Assembly (NCBI RefSeq): GCF_022539665.2
Contig: NC_081332.1
Coordinates: 6,104,303 to 6,168,302, forward strand
Direction of reading: 5' to 3'
DNA: 64,000 nucleotides
DNA from: Daphnia carinata
Lineage: Eukaryota; Arthropoda; Branchiopoda; Diplostraca; Daphniidae
A model generated the notes under the pieces. It had not been told where the DNA came from. It was given only the letters and a program-made list of their open reading frames with translations, and did not search any database. Positions 37,401 through 49,250 of this stretch are shown one piece after another. Each line of letters opens with the position of its first letter. The first letter of the stretch is position 1. Position numbers and translations under genes: made by a program.

Positions 37401-39310
37401 GGGAGAAAGAACGGTTTGATTTGTCGGGAACTGAGTACCAAAAACAAAGTGGATTCAGTATGAGAACACAGTGAATCACTGGAGCTAGGATTTTGGGGTG
37501 GTTAACTAAAAAGCGGCAGAGAAAAGCTACAATAACACGCACGTACACATAGAGAAAACAAAAACATCAACATTCCCCACCGGTCTTTTATGTTTTTGCG
37601 TTCAAAAATATATATTTTTGAAAACCACGCCCTTGAGGTTGAGTTTGAAGCGCGCTTGGCAACTTACATCCGGCTAGCGTAGAGCTCGAACCCGTATGGT
37701 TGATCCATCACGGAGGACCTAGATAGGGAAAGGCGGAAGGAAAAGTTTTAACTAACGAGCTGGAACAACAGCAAAAAAAAAACTTTTAAATTTATGCCTT
37801 GTTGATAAACTTTCAATAAAGGAGTTCACGGAAAACACTTTCTGTCCTGTCTTTTCTTTGATTATTTCCGATTTTCCATCCTGCGAGGAAATATCTTTCT
37901 TTCAAATGTCTTTGACGAAACAACCGAATATCCGCTAAAAATTGAATCGGTAAAAATTTCGCGTGACAAATCACGCGGGAGCCGACATCCTGTGGACAGC
38001 TCTTGTTTAACGCACTAGTCGGAAATAGGGAAATGACACGGAGCAAGTGGTCTGTAGAACCCATGGCGTTGATGGTGTCCTTTTCGCACGTCGTACAAGG
38101 TCTTGATGACAAATCCGTTTGATCATGACCGGATGTATAGATGCTAAAAACGAGATGGATGCATCGGCCCGACCAACAATCACAACATGATTTCTTCTCT
38201 CGATGACAGATTCTACTAGGATTCAATTAGCCGTGCTACATCACTCGTCAAGCATCGTTACCTTCGATGTCGAACGCAACCAATTCGATCGCATCGTTCC
38301 CACGCATTTATAACGTAAAGGATAGTTTTATGATCTTCTTTGGTCCGGGATGCAAGCACACGCAAAAAGGGATCAGATCGGTCTGTTTCCAACATCGGCA
38401 ATGACGCATGTAGCTCAAATTCCCGTTTCCAGCACCTACGTACTCGTATTCGAATGGACGGAATCGCCTACCAGCAAAACGAATTCATCCGCTGGAAAAA
38501 TTACGCTTTTGTACAGTATGGGTTTGCTGTAGGTTAGGGCCGCCAGTGTCCTTCATTTCGGACGGTGGTCAAGTGCGCAAATCAATTTCCGATTTCTTTC
38601 ATGCTCATTATTAAAGTTCATTGAAAACCCAATCAGTCTGGCTTGCACGGCTATCATTTGTTTTATGACCGGCCAATGAACTCGTGTGATCGGATGATTC
38701 GTTTGAAAGCTATCTGAAAGCGAGTGGATGAGGTGAAGTATTATGTTTGTGAACAAGTATATGAATTTTTTTTTAAAGGGTGAATAGAAGAGCAGTGAAA
38801 GCCCGATAGCACCGTTGTCATCATAACTAATACATCCGGCCCGGAAATCCAAATAATGGGAGTAAAATTCATAACAAAATGGGAATATATAATTTTTTTT
38901 CCACATTTGAAAGGACAACCACTGCTCAAAAGAAATTTGTCAAATTACATCATAACGTAGCAATCAATGCGTTGGGTACGAGTTCCGCTAGGCTGTTTAA
39001 ATGGTTTTCTTTAAACTCTTTTTACTGCCCCTCATAAATTTTAAATTCAAGTGGCTTGTTCAGACGTCGTTAGCCGACAAATCGGTGACATCCGTTCAAT
39101 TATGTTCCATATTCAAAGCTATTGAATATCCCTCCAAAAAAACTGTTTTCTTTCGTCATTTTCTAAGAATTCGTGTAGCGATATGTTTCACCTTTACAAT
39201 TCGATCTCATTATTATCGTACCCATTTTCAGCATCATCTAGAAGACTGTGGTCGCATTACACCTGCTTCAGGTGCACGTACCAGGAGAAACCCACGGGAG
39301 TAATCCGAAC
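37400..39310. other. intergenic
   Basis: No gene supported. A 137-codon minus ORF (37813-38226) shows no family motif. 38900-39300 is similar in places to 48560-48770 (AGAATTCGTGTAGC..., CATCATCT, GGAGAAACC), so that part is repetitive. Confidence 0.45.
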
Positions 39311-39317
39311 GAAAGAA

Positions 39318-39359
39318 CTTGCTAGCGCAGCAGTACAGTACAGCGCTAGCATGACACAT
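39318..39359 (+). repeat. dispersed dyad repeat, copy 4
   Basis: CTTGCTAGCGCAGCAGTACA followed by a CAGCGCTAGCATGACACATT end and CTTCTTTGATT. Same motif as at 1151. Confidence 0.75.
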
Positions 39360-39479
39360 TAAACTTCTTTGATTCAGTGCATTTCTAAAACGGTTGAATT
39401 AATGAAAAAAGTACAACTTTCTCGGAATCATCATTCAATTTTGAGTATACTAGATTTTGAGTTATCTAAAATATAAAAT

Positions 39480-40502
39480 TAGTGTGTGTGCGAATCGAAA
39501 CCATTACTAGCGCGCCAGTACGCTACAGAACTAGCCTGGCACATCAAACTTCTTTGATTATTCAAAAACCATAAGGTCTACGTAAAAAAAAATTTCATTA
39601 TCGTGGTCCTTGTAAAATTTTGAATCAGAATCATATATAGTTATCTAGATTTAATGATATTATTTTTTAATAGTATAAAATTTTAAGCCTGACTAAATAC
39701 GCCCGACAAAATAAGTCCGGCTTTCTGTTTTTTACGGTTAATTCATAAATTATAAGCCCAATCCAAAAATATACCCGATTTTCGTGATCAGCGATCAATT
39801 TCGAATCGAAATAATGTATTTTTTAGTAAATCTAGAATTTTGGCGAAAATTGAAAAATTGGGAAGGCTATAGCCTTCTTACTTTTTCGTTTTTGGCCAAA
39901 TTTCAAATTTGGTTTAAAATACATGATTTCGATGCAGAATGGAATGCCAATCACGAATATAAAGTTTATTTTTTAATTGGCCTAATAGTTTTTGAATTTA
40001 AAAAAAAAAAAACAGAAGGCCGGGCTTATATTGTCGGGCTTAAAATTTTGTCCTATAAAAAAATAACATCATTAAATCCAGATAACTATATATGATTCTG
40101 ATTCAAAATTAACCAAGGAACACGAAAATGGAATTTGTTTTTACGTAGATTTTATAGCTTTGAGTTATCTAAAATATAAAATTAGTGTGTGTGCGAATCT
40201 GACACATAAAACTTCTTTGATTATTCAAAAACCATAACTACGTAAAAAAAAATTTCATTATCGTGGTCCTTGTAAAATTTTGAATCAGAATCATATATAG
40301 TTATCTAGATTTAATGATATTATTTTTTAATAGTATAAAATTTTAAGCCCGACAAAATACGCCCAACAAAATAAGTCCGGCTTTCTGTTTTTTACGGTTA
40401 ATTCAAAATCCATAAGCCCAATATAAAAATATACCCGATTTTCGTGATCAGCGATCAATTTCGAATCAAAATAATGTATTTTTAACCAAATTTAGAATTT
40501 GA
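39480..40502. repeat. AT-rich repeat block with near-identical direct repeats
   Basis: About 290 bp at 39538-39830 recur almost unchanged at 40202-40495 (shared phrases TTTGATTATTCAAAAACCAT, ATCATATATAGTTATCTAGA, AAAATAAGTCCGGCTTTCTG). This is the reverse complement of the repeat at 6326-7480. The block is cut at 40502 by element copy 2. Confidence 0.75.
39505..39543 (+). repeat. dispersed dyad repeat, copy 5
   Basis: ACTAGCGCGCCAGTACGCTA followed by CAGAACTAGCCTGGCACAT and then AAACTTCTTTGATTATTC. Confidence 0.75.
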
Positions 40503-43038
40503 TATGGCAATCCGTTTTACCCCAAAAAAAAAAAAAAAAATTCGCCAAAAAAAAAAAAAATCACACTTTTTCTTTTTTTCCGACACCTAGCCATCTACCG
40601 CTCAGACTCGTTATTACTGGCATGTAGGCAATTTCAGTCCATTGGATGCCATTCGCAGTTACTTGAGTAGCGTGGATGGAGAATAACGTGTGGCTGGAGA
40701 AAAATATGTTATAATGGATAAGGATGGTAAGTACAAAGATTATTATATTAGTTTTCAATTATTAATTATTGTTTTTTAGCTCTAATTATGAACCTGCAGG
40801 CTCAATTATTGTTCGTAATCAGTCCATGCAGCGATGAAACTGAACAATTGTGGGACTGTATTTGGGCCAAAAATGGGAGTGGTACGGAAACCCAGAAATG
40901 GCACGAGTTCAACATAAAACATGAATTAGGTACTTTTCGGTTTTTTGTCTATCGAAAAAGTATTTTTAATGCTATTATTTTGCATTCACAGAATTTTAGC
41001 GGGGGGATCAAGTCAAGTCTGGAAGTGTTACAGGATGGAAGAGTCAGCCTGTAGTTGAAAAAACACTGAGAGTGCATTACCGTTAAGGTGTGAGGTAAAG
41101 TAATAGAGTAATGCAAATTGTCTAATGAGAAGTACCATCTTGTGTTAATGAATCCGGTACAACAGCAATCCTTTATAGTTCTGTCACAGCTAGAAGCCTC
41201 AAATAATTCTGCTTCCCTTGCTAAAGAACAACTTGTCCTTTACGCTCAGAGTGTTGGTGAAGCTGGGTACTTAAATGGCCCTAAAGATGTTTCACTTCAC
41301 TGGCATTGCAGCAATGAACATCATACATGGACTCTTTAGGTATGAAAGGAATTTTCTTGAAAATTTTTTGAATTTATGATGAAGCTTTTCTCCTCCTTTT
41401 TGCCAACCATGTCTAATCTACAAAAAAAAATTTACCCAATAGGAAAGGATTTTCAGCATACTGGGAACACAACTATCAACAATGCAACATTCTAGGGGTG
41501 TTATTTTATCATTCAAGAGCCTTATACAATGATTTTCATCTACAATTTGTATGGCCTTTCCCAAGCTTCTGTCAGAAGTTGAATCTATGAGTCATGTGAG
41601 TCACATGAGCAACAATTGAGATGCTTAATGGTGTTGTTTTTCTTTTCTCAGTGTAGGTTAATAGTAACATTGGATCTGAAAAGATTCTTGGTTGGGGCAA
41701 GACACTGAATAAATTGTAATGATTGGATGGATGACATGATATTTCTATACTTCATTCGGATTCCCGAGACGGTATTTTATATTTAAAAAATTGAAGTGCA
41801 TATCTGGGCTCCCTTCCTTTCCGTAGCCCCGTTTCCCCTTGACTCGTAATAAGCCCGTAGGGGGTCATGCCCCTATTGTACGGTATATATAAAAACAACA
41901 TATACCGAGGTTTGGAGGGCTCTGGCCGGAAAGGGGACGTGGGGGTCCGCTTAGTCCGATGATGTGTTCACGGAGGGCGACGTGGCTACCCACAAATCCG
42001 AACTGAAGGTTAATCGCTCCTGTAAAAATGTTCCAAATCTTATGCTCTTCTTCCGGCTTCTCTTAGCCAATCACCGGGTAATCTCCCCGGTGGGTCAACA
42101 AGGCAGTGTCTCCCCATGCCTGGGTTGACGGCATCTTTTGAAAGGGCTATTGTGCCTTTTTAAAGTTGCAAAAATAATTGTAATGTGCAGAGGATTGTCA
42201 ATAAAAATTTTTTATAAAATATTTTTTTGGAAAATTTGTTTCTTTCACTATCTGTGTTCGCTTTGTTCACACATTACATTTATCTACTTTTTTTTTGATG
42301 GCTAAGTGATTGGCTAAGAGAAGCCGGAAGAAGAGCCGAAGATATGGAACATTTTTACTGGAGCGATTAACCTTTAGTTCGGATTTGTGGGTAACCACGT
42401 CGCCCTCCGTGAACACATCATTGGACTAAGCGGACCCCCACGTCCCCTTTCCGGCCAGAGCCCTCCAAACCTCGGTATATGTTATTTTTATATATACCGT
42501 ACAGTAGGGGCATGACCCCCTACGGGCTTATTACGAGTCAAGGGGAAACGGGGCTACGGAAAGGAAGGGAGCCCAGATATGCACTTCAATTTTTTAAATA
42601 TAAAATACCGTCTCGGGAATCCGAATGAAGTATAGAAATGTCATGTCATCCATTCAATCATTACAATTTATTCAGTGTCTTGCCCCAACCAAGAATCTTT
42701 TCAGATCCAATGTTACTATTAACCTATGCTTGAGAAAAGAAAAACAAAACCATTAAGCATCTCAATTGTTGCTCATCAACTTCAAGTTGTTCTCAATCTC
42801 AACTATTATCAACTTACCATTTTTTTGTTTTATTATCTTATCCATTTTTCAATTGATCCTCCAGCCACGCTACTCAATTAACTGCTAATGGGATACAATT
42901 AACTGAAATTTCCTTACATGCCTGTAATAACGAAACCGACTAATAGATGGCTACGGGTAGAAAAAAGAGAAAAAAGTACGATTTTTTTTTTTTTTTTCGC
43001 CATTTTTTTTTTTTTTTTATGTAAAACGGATTGCCATA
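40503..43038. mobile_element. inverted-repeat element, copy 2 (internally deleted)
   Basis: Starts with TATGGCAATCCGTTTTAC and ends with GTAAAACGGATTGCCATA. The left arm (40503-42295) lacks the block that holds exon 3 of the outer gene. The spacer and tRNA-like sequences are missing: near 42298 the left arm runs directly into a right arm that has lost both its inner 300 bp and about 1.9 kb of its middle (junction near 42780). It is a non-autonomous derivative. Confidence 0.8.
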
Positions 43039-43313
43039 CGGATTGCCATATTTTTAGCCAAATTTCAAATTTCAAATGTCTCATTTTTATGGCAATCCGT
43101 TTTACACAAAAAAAAAAAAAAATTTCGCTAAAAAAAAAAAAAAATCACACTTTTTTCTTTTTTTCCGACACGTAGCCATCTACCTCTCAGACTCGTTATG
43201 ACTGGCGTAGGCAATTTCAGTCCATTGGATTCCATTCGCAGTTAGTTCAGTAGCGTGGATGGAGAATAACGCGTGGATGGAGAATAACGCGTGACTGGAG
43301 GAACAATTGAAAA

Positions 43314-44045
43314 ATGGATAAGATAATAAAACAAAAAAAATGGTAAGTATAAACATTATTATATTGGTTTTCAATTATTAATTATTGTTTATTAGATCAA
43401 ATTATGAAGCTGCAGGCCCAGTTATTGGAACAACACAAAATATTAGATAACAACAAAGCTAAGGATCGTAGGCCTAATACGTAATGATTCTATTTATTTG
43501 CTTTTATTCATTCGTGTTGTGTAGCTCAAATTTTGAGTCTACAAGCTCAGCTAGGGGAAAAGAACAAATTGGAACGAAACAGTTTCCAAACAGTGAAGGA
43601 GGTTTTTCAAAACTCATCCCTAACTGAACGTGAGGATGAGTTGGCATTAGGCGAACATAGCCAGGTACCTAAACTTTTCAAATAAGAATTCAAAATAAGT
43701 ATAGAATTTTAAAAAACAATTATTTATTGTTTAGTTATTCAGTCCACTACCTGACAGTGTGTTAACGTTAAATTCTGTTAGTGCTGCACTAAAAGAATTG
43801 TTAGTAATAAGCCCATGCAGTGAAGGAACTGAACAATTGTGGGACCGTATTTGGGCCAAAAATGGGTGTGGTACAGAAACCCAGAAATGGCACAAGTTCA
43901 ACATTAAACATGGATTAGGTACTTTTCGGTTTTTTGTCTATCGAAAAAGTATTTTTAATGCTATTATTTTGCATTCACAGAATATTAGCAGGGGATCAAG
44001 TAAAGTCTGGAAGTGTTACAGGATGGAAGAGTGAGCCTACAATTG
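43314..44045 (+). pseudogene. element outer gene, decayed copy (copy 3, left arm)
   Basis: Mirror copy of the intact gene at 47168-47899. The first exon has one extra A (phase lost) and the donor after exon 2 reads GATCGTAGG, so it is probably dead. Exons 3 to 5 are otherwise well conserved. Confidence 0.6.
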
Positions 44046-45299
44046 AAAAACACTGAAAGTGCATTACCATTAAGGTATGAGGTAAAGTAATAGGGTATGC
44101 ACATTGTCTAATGAGAAGTACCATCTTGTGTGAATGAATCCTGTATAACAGCAATCCTTTATAGTTCTGTCACAGCTAGAAACCTCAAATAATTCTGCTT
44201 CTCTGTCTAAAGAACAACTTGTCCTTTACGCTCAGTGTTGGTGAAGCTGGGTACTTAAATGGCCCTAAAGATGTTTCACTTCACTGGCATTGCAGCGATG
44301 AACATCATACATGGACTCTTTAGGTATGAAAGGAATTTTCTTGAAAATTTTTTGATTTTATGATGAAGCTTTTCTCCTCCTTTTTGCCAACCAGGTGTAA
44401 TCTACAAAAAAAAAATTTTACCCAATAGGAAAGGAATTTCAGCATACTGGGAACACAACTATCAACAATGCAACATTCTAGGGGTTTTATTTTATCATTC
44501 AAGAGCCTTATACAATGATTTTCATCTGCAATTTGTATGGCCTTTCCCAAGCTTCTGCTAGAAGTTGAATCTATGAGTCATGTAAGTCACATGAGCAACA
44601 ATTGAGATGCTTAATGGTGTTTTTCTTTTCTCATTGTAGGTTAATAGTAACATTGGATCTGAAAAAATTCTTGGTTGGGGCTAGACACTGAATAAATTGT
44701 ATTGATTGGATGGATGACATGACATTTCTATACTTAATTCGGATTCCCCAGACGGTATTTGATATTAAAAAAATTGAAGTGCATATCTGGGCTCCCTTCT
44801 TTTCTGAAGCCCCGTTTCCCCTTGACTCGTAATAAGCCCGTAGGGGGTCATGCCCCTACTGTACGGTATATATAAAAACAACATATACCGAGGTTTGGAG
44901 GGCTCTGGCCGGAAAGGGGACGTGGATGTCCGCTTAGTCCGATGATGTGTTCACGGAGGGCGATGTGGCTACCCACAAATCCGAACTAAAGGTTAATCGC
45001 TCCTGTAAAAATGTTCCAAATCTTCAGCTCTTCTTCCGGCTTCTCTTAGCCAATCACCGGGTAATCTCCCCGGTGGGTCAACAAGGCAGTGTCTCCCCCT
45101 GCCTGGGTTGACGGCAACTTCTGAAAGGGCTATTGTGCCTTTTTAAAGTTGCAAAAATAATTGTAATATGCAGAGAACTGTCAATAAATTTTTTTTTATA
45201 AAATATTTTTTGCAAAATTTGTTTCTTTCATTGCCTGTGTTCGCTTTGTTCACACATTACAATTACCATTTTTTTTTTTATTTAGCTTGCTCAATTCAT

Positions 45300-45945
45300 C
45301 TTTATTGTTTTTGCCACCGTTGTATCGTTTATCTGTAAGTATTCAATTATTATTATTACACTTTTTGAATTCTTGAACTTAGACAAGGAACAACGTGTAA
45401 TACCTGGATATTTTCTGAAGTAATTTTGTAATTATGTATTGTTTTACTGGCATGGGAATCGATCCCCAGACATTCAGCGTGCAACGCCGATGCTCTAACA
45501 TTGAGCCACGAGATATATATTTAAAATTTTTATTATCGCATATCATATGATATCGTCTAGGATGTTTATGCAGTCTTTCACAACTATATGATTATCTTTC
45601 TATTTCTTTCGTAAGGTCCATAGCTCTGTGGTAGAGCATTCAGCTGCGATAACTGTTACCCTGGGTTCAAACCTTACTAGATGTATAAAGATTTACATCT
45701 AAATGGAGAAAAGAATATTGCAGTAATGCATTTCAGTTTTATTCAAAGTGTAAATGCAAGTCCGCAACTGACTAGAAAAAAGCCAACTAGACATCATATG
45801 ATTCATGGCTCATTGGTAGAGCATCGGCGCGGTATGCCGAATATCTAGCGTTCGATCCCTGGATAATAATTGAATACTTACAGATAAACGAAAAACCAAT
45901 GGAAACAATGCTTACCAACAAAGCTAGCATAAAACAATATAAGTG
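45300..45945. other. spacer of copy 3 with three tRNA-like sequences
   Basis: tRNA-like A at 45451-45514 (minus), B at 45615-45678 (plus) and C at 45800-45868 (plus), in the same order and orientation as in copy 1. B has the better preserved D-arm here; C has a damaged T-stem (CTAGCGTTCGATCCCTGG). Confidence 0.65.
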
Positions 45946-46483
45946 AATTGAGCAAGCTAAATAAAAATGAAGAATGACAATGAAAGAGACATATTTTGCA
46001 AAAAAATTTTATAAAAAAAAATTTATTGACAATTCTCCGCACATTACAATTATTTTTGCAACTTTAAAAAGGCACAATAGCCCTTTCAAAAGTTGCCGTC
46101 AACCCAGGCAGGGGGAGACACTGCCTTGTTGACCCACCGGGGAGATTACCCGGTGATTGGCTAAGAGAAGCCGGAAGAAGAGCTGAAGATTTGGAACATT
46201 TTTACAGGAGCGATTAACCTTTAGTTCGGATTTGTGGGTAGCCACATCGCCCTCCGTGAACACATCATCGGACTAAGCGGCACCCCACGTCCCCTTTCCG
46301 GCCAGAGCCCTCCAAACCTCGGTATATGTTGTTTTTATATATACCGTACAGTAGGGGCATGACCCCCTACGGGCTTATTACGAGTCAAGGGGAAACGGGG
46401 CTTCAGAAAAGAAGGGAGCCCAGATATGCACTTCAATTTTTTAATATCAAATACCGTCTGGGGAATCCGAATTAAGTATAGAA

Positions 46484-46717
46484 ATGTCATGTCATCCATC
46501 CAATCAATACAATTTATTCAGTGTCTTGCCCCAACCAAGAATTTTTTCAGATCCAATGTTACTATTAACCTATATTGAGAAAAGAAAAACAACACCGTTA
46601 AACATATCAACTGTTGATCATGTAACTTACATGACTCATAGATTCAACTTCTGGTGGAAGCTTGGGGAAGGACATACAAATTGCAGATTAACATCATTGT
46701 ATAAGGCTCTTGAATGA
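46484..46717 (+). CDS. element inner ORF, C-terminal part (copy 3, right arm)
   Basis: 77 codons from MSCHPSNQYNLFSVLPQPRI to TSLYKALE, reading outward toward the outer gene. The upstream part seen in copy 1 is out of frame here because one base is missing in an A/T run near 46442. Function unknown; possibly not translated. Confidence 0.3.
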   Translation: MSCHPSNQYNLFSVLPQPRIFSDPMLLLTYIEKRKTTPLNISTVDHVTYMTHRFNFWWKLGEGHTNCRLTSLYKALE

Positions 46718-46908
46718 TAAACTAGCACCTGTACAATGTTGCATTGTTGATAGTTGTGTTCCCAGTACATGAAAATCCTTTCCTTTTGGATAAAATTTTT
46801 TTTGGTAGATTAGACCTGGTTGGCAAAAAGGAGGAGAAATTCTTCGTCATAAATTCAAAATTATCTGAAGAAAAATCCTTTCATACCTAAAGAGTCCATG
46901 TATGATGT

Positions 46909-47109
46909 TCATCTCTGCAATGGCAGCAAAATTAAAACATCTTTAGGGCCATTTAAGTACCCAGTTTCCCCAACACTCTGAACGTAAAGGACAAGTTGTT
47001 CTTTAGACAGAGAAGCAGAATTATTTGAGGTTTCTAGCTGTGACAGAACTATAAAGGATTGCTGTTGTACTGGATTTATTAACACAAGATGGTACTTCTC
47101 ATTAGACAA
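46909..47109 (-). CDS. element ORF downstream of outer gene, unknown
   Basis: 66 codons, with SNEKYHLVLINPVQQQSF and KEQLVLYVQSVGETGYLNGP. It lies 58 nt after the stop of the five-exon gene on the same strand and is conserved in other arms (2350-2550, 41118-41339), where it can end WHCSNEHHTWTL. It may be a further exon of the outer gene or a second reading frame; I could not find a certain splice link. Confidence 0.35.
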   Translation of the reverse strand: MSNEKYHLVLINPVQQQSFIVLSQLETSNNSASLSKEQLVLYVQSVGETGYLNGPKDVLILLPLQR

Positions 47110-47167
47110 TGTGCATACTCTATTACTTTACCTCATACCTTAATGGTAATGCACTCTCAGTGTTTTT

Positions 47168-47899
47168 TCATCTGTAGGCTGACTCTTCCATCCTGTAACA
47201 CTTCCAGACTTGATTTGATCCCCCATTAAATTCTGTGAATGCAAAATAATAGCATTAAAAATACTTTTTCAATGGACATAAAACCGAAAAGTACCTAATC
47301 CATGTTTCATGTTGAACTTGTGCCATATCTTGGTTTCCGTACCACACCCATTTTCGGCCCAAATACGGTCCCACAATTGTTCACTTCCTTCACTGCATGG
47401 GCTTATTACTAACGATTCTTTTTGTGCAGCACTAACAGAATTTAAATTTAACACACTGTCAGGTGGTAGACTGAATAACTAAACAATAAATAATTGTTTG
47501 TTAAAATTCTATACTTATTTGGAATTCTTATTTGAAAAGTTTAGGTACCTGACTGTGTTCGCCTAATGCCAATTCATCCTCATGTTCAGTTAGGTTTGAG
47601 TTTGGAAAAACCTCCTTCACTGTTTGGAAACTGTTCCGTTCCAATTTGTTCTTTTCCCCTAGCTGAGCTTGTAGACTCAAACTTTGAGCTACAAAACACA
47701 AATGAATAAAAGCAAATAAATAGAATCATTATGTATTAGGCCTTACCATCCTTAGCTTTGCTGTTATCTAATATTTTGTGCTGTTGCAATAATTGAGCCT
47801 GCAGGTCCATAATTTGATCTAATAAACAATAATTAATAATTCAAAACAAATATAATAATGTTTATACTTACCATCCTTTTGTTGTATTATCTTATCCAT
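47168..47899 (-). CDS. intact five-exon gene of the inverted-repeat element (162 residues)
   Basis: Exons 47872-47899, 47747-47818, 47549-47688, 47295-47478 and 47168-47232 join to 489 nt with correct GT-AG signals and phases (1, 1, 0, 1) and a stop at 47168. The N-terminal half is a predicted coiled coil (MKLQ/MDLQAQLLQQHKIL, then SLQAQLGEKNKLERNSFQTV). The C-terminal half is rich in Trp and Cys (CSEGSEQLWDRIWAENGCG, IWHKF, NGGSNQVWKCYRME). I do not recognise the family; a DNA-binding or multimerising accessory protein of the element is a guess. Other arms carry broken copies, so this may be the source copy. A short ORF (46909-47109) follows on the same strand. Confidence 0.6.
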
Positions 47900-48113
47900 T
47901 TATCAATTGTTCCTCCAGCCACGCGTTATTCTCCATCCACGCTACTGAACTAACTGCGAATGGCATCCAATGGACTGAAATTGCCTACGCCAGTAATAAT
48001 GAGTCTGAGCGGTAGATGGCTACGTGTCGGAAAAAAAGAAAAAAGTGCGATTTTTAATTTTTTTTCCGCCATTTTTTTTTTTTTTTTATGTAAAACGGAT
48101 TGCCATACATTTT

Positions 48114-49250
48114 GGCGAAAATCATTAAGAAGCGACATCTTTCAGAATTAAATAAAAATTTCACATTAGGCTCAAAATTGAACGCTTATTCTAACTGGCA
48201 TGTTAGTTTTGCCTTTACCTATGAATTTTTTGAATTATGCGCAAAAAAAGTTGTTATAGCACAACTACTTTAATATTTTAGATTAGTCAAAAACCATAAA
48301 TTCCACGCCAAATCAAGTATCATTTTCGTTATTCTCATTAAATTTTGAATCTAAATCGTATACATTATTGATTATTATTGTGTAAAACATTTTTAAAGAA
48401 AAAGTCGGGCTTAAAATTTGTATCGCAACTACTTTTATGTTTTAGGTTACTCAAAATCCATAAATTCCACGCCAAAACAAAATTCATTTTCGGGATTCTC
48501 GTTCAATTTTGAATCTGAATGATGTAGTTATCCCTATTTATTGATTATTTAAGGAAAAACAAAAAGCAGGAAATTTACTACCCAAAAAATTGTTTTTTCC
48601 AGCATTTTCTAATAATTCGTGTAGCAATATGATTCACCTTTACAACTAGATCTCATTAATGGGGTACCCGTTTCCAGCATCATCTTCGCATCGCATCGCA
48701 TTACACCTGCGCCAGGCACATACCTGATGCATGGGTTTCCATGGAGAAACCTACGGGATTAATCCTGGTCATAATTTATTTAGATTTGGACTAGGATTAA
48801 CCAAGAAAAATGCAGTTGGAAGGAAGTCGAACGAGGCAGAAAACTATTATTTATTCTTGTTCATCACGAATACTAATTTTTCGATTTCAACAGGTTGTCT
48901 AATACGAAAGAACTATTTTTCAAAACATTTCCCAAAAATCAACATTGATAATTGTTTTATGCGAGTAAACTATAGCGCATCGTTAATCATTTTCTAGATG
49001 TTAAACTGAATTTTTAAAATACGTCTTTCCAGAAAATACGGTACATGTGCACTCACAATATGGCATTTGTATCTAGGGCTTGAAAAGACAAGTCTTTGGT
49101 GAATAAGAGATGGCACAACCGATGGGAACAAGACAACAAACAAAATGTGTAATACCTACTATACTAGTAATACCTATGACAGGTTCGTGAAATTCTCCAA
49201 TTTTATGTCTACAATGCCTAATTGTCACGTTTGATATAGTAACTTAATGA
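48114..49250. other. AT-rich repeat remnant and intergenic
   Basis: 48114-48560 continues the AT-rich repeat interrupted by the elements. 48560-48770 resembles 39110-39300. The remainder is intergenic, with the SLC26 3' flank at the right end. No gene supported. Confidence 0.5.

Larger units (their letters stand above)
43088..48107. mobile_element. giant inverted-repeat element, copy 3 (full length)
   Basis: 5020 bp: left arm 43088 to about 45300, spacer about 45300-45945 with three tRNA-like sequences, right arm about 45945-48107. The ends are the same TATGGCAATCC inverted termini. The six bases CATTTT occur immediately outside both ends (43082-43087 and 48108-48113), consistent with a target-site duplication. 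The right arm carries an intact five-exon gene (47168-47899). The left-arm copy of that gene is damaged by an extra A in its first exon (43314-43342) and a lost donor after the second exon. Confidence 0.87.
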
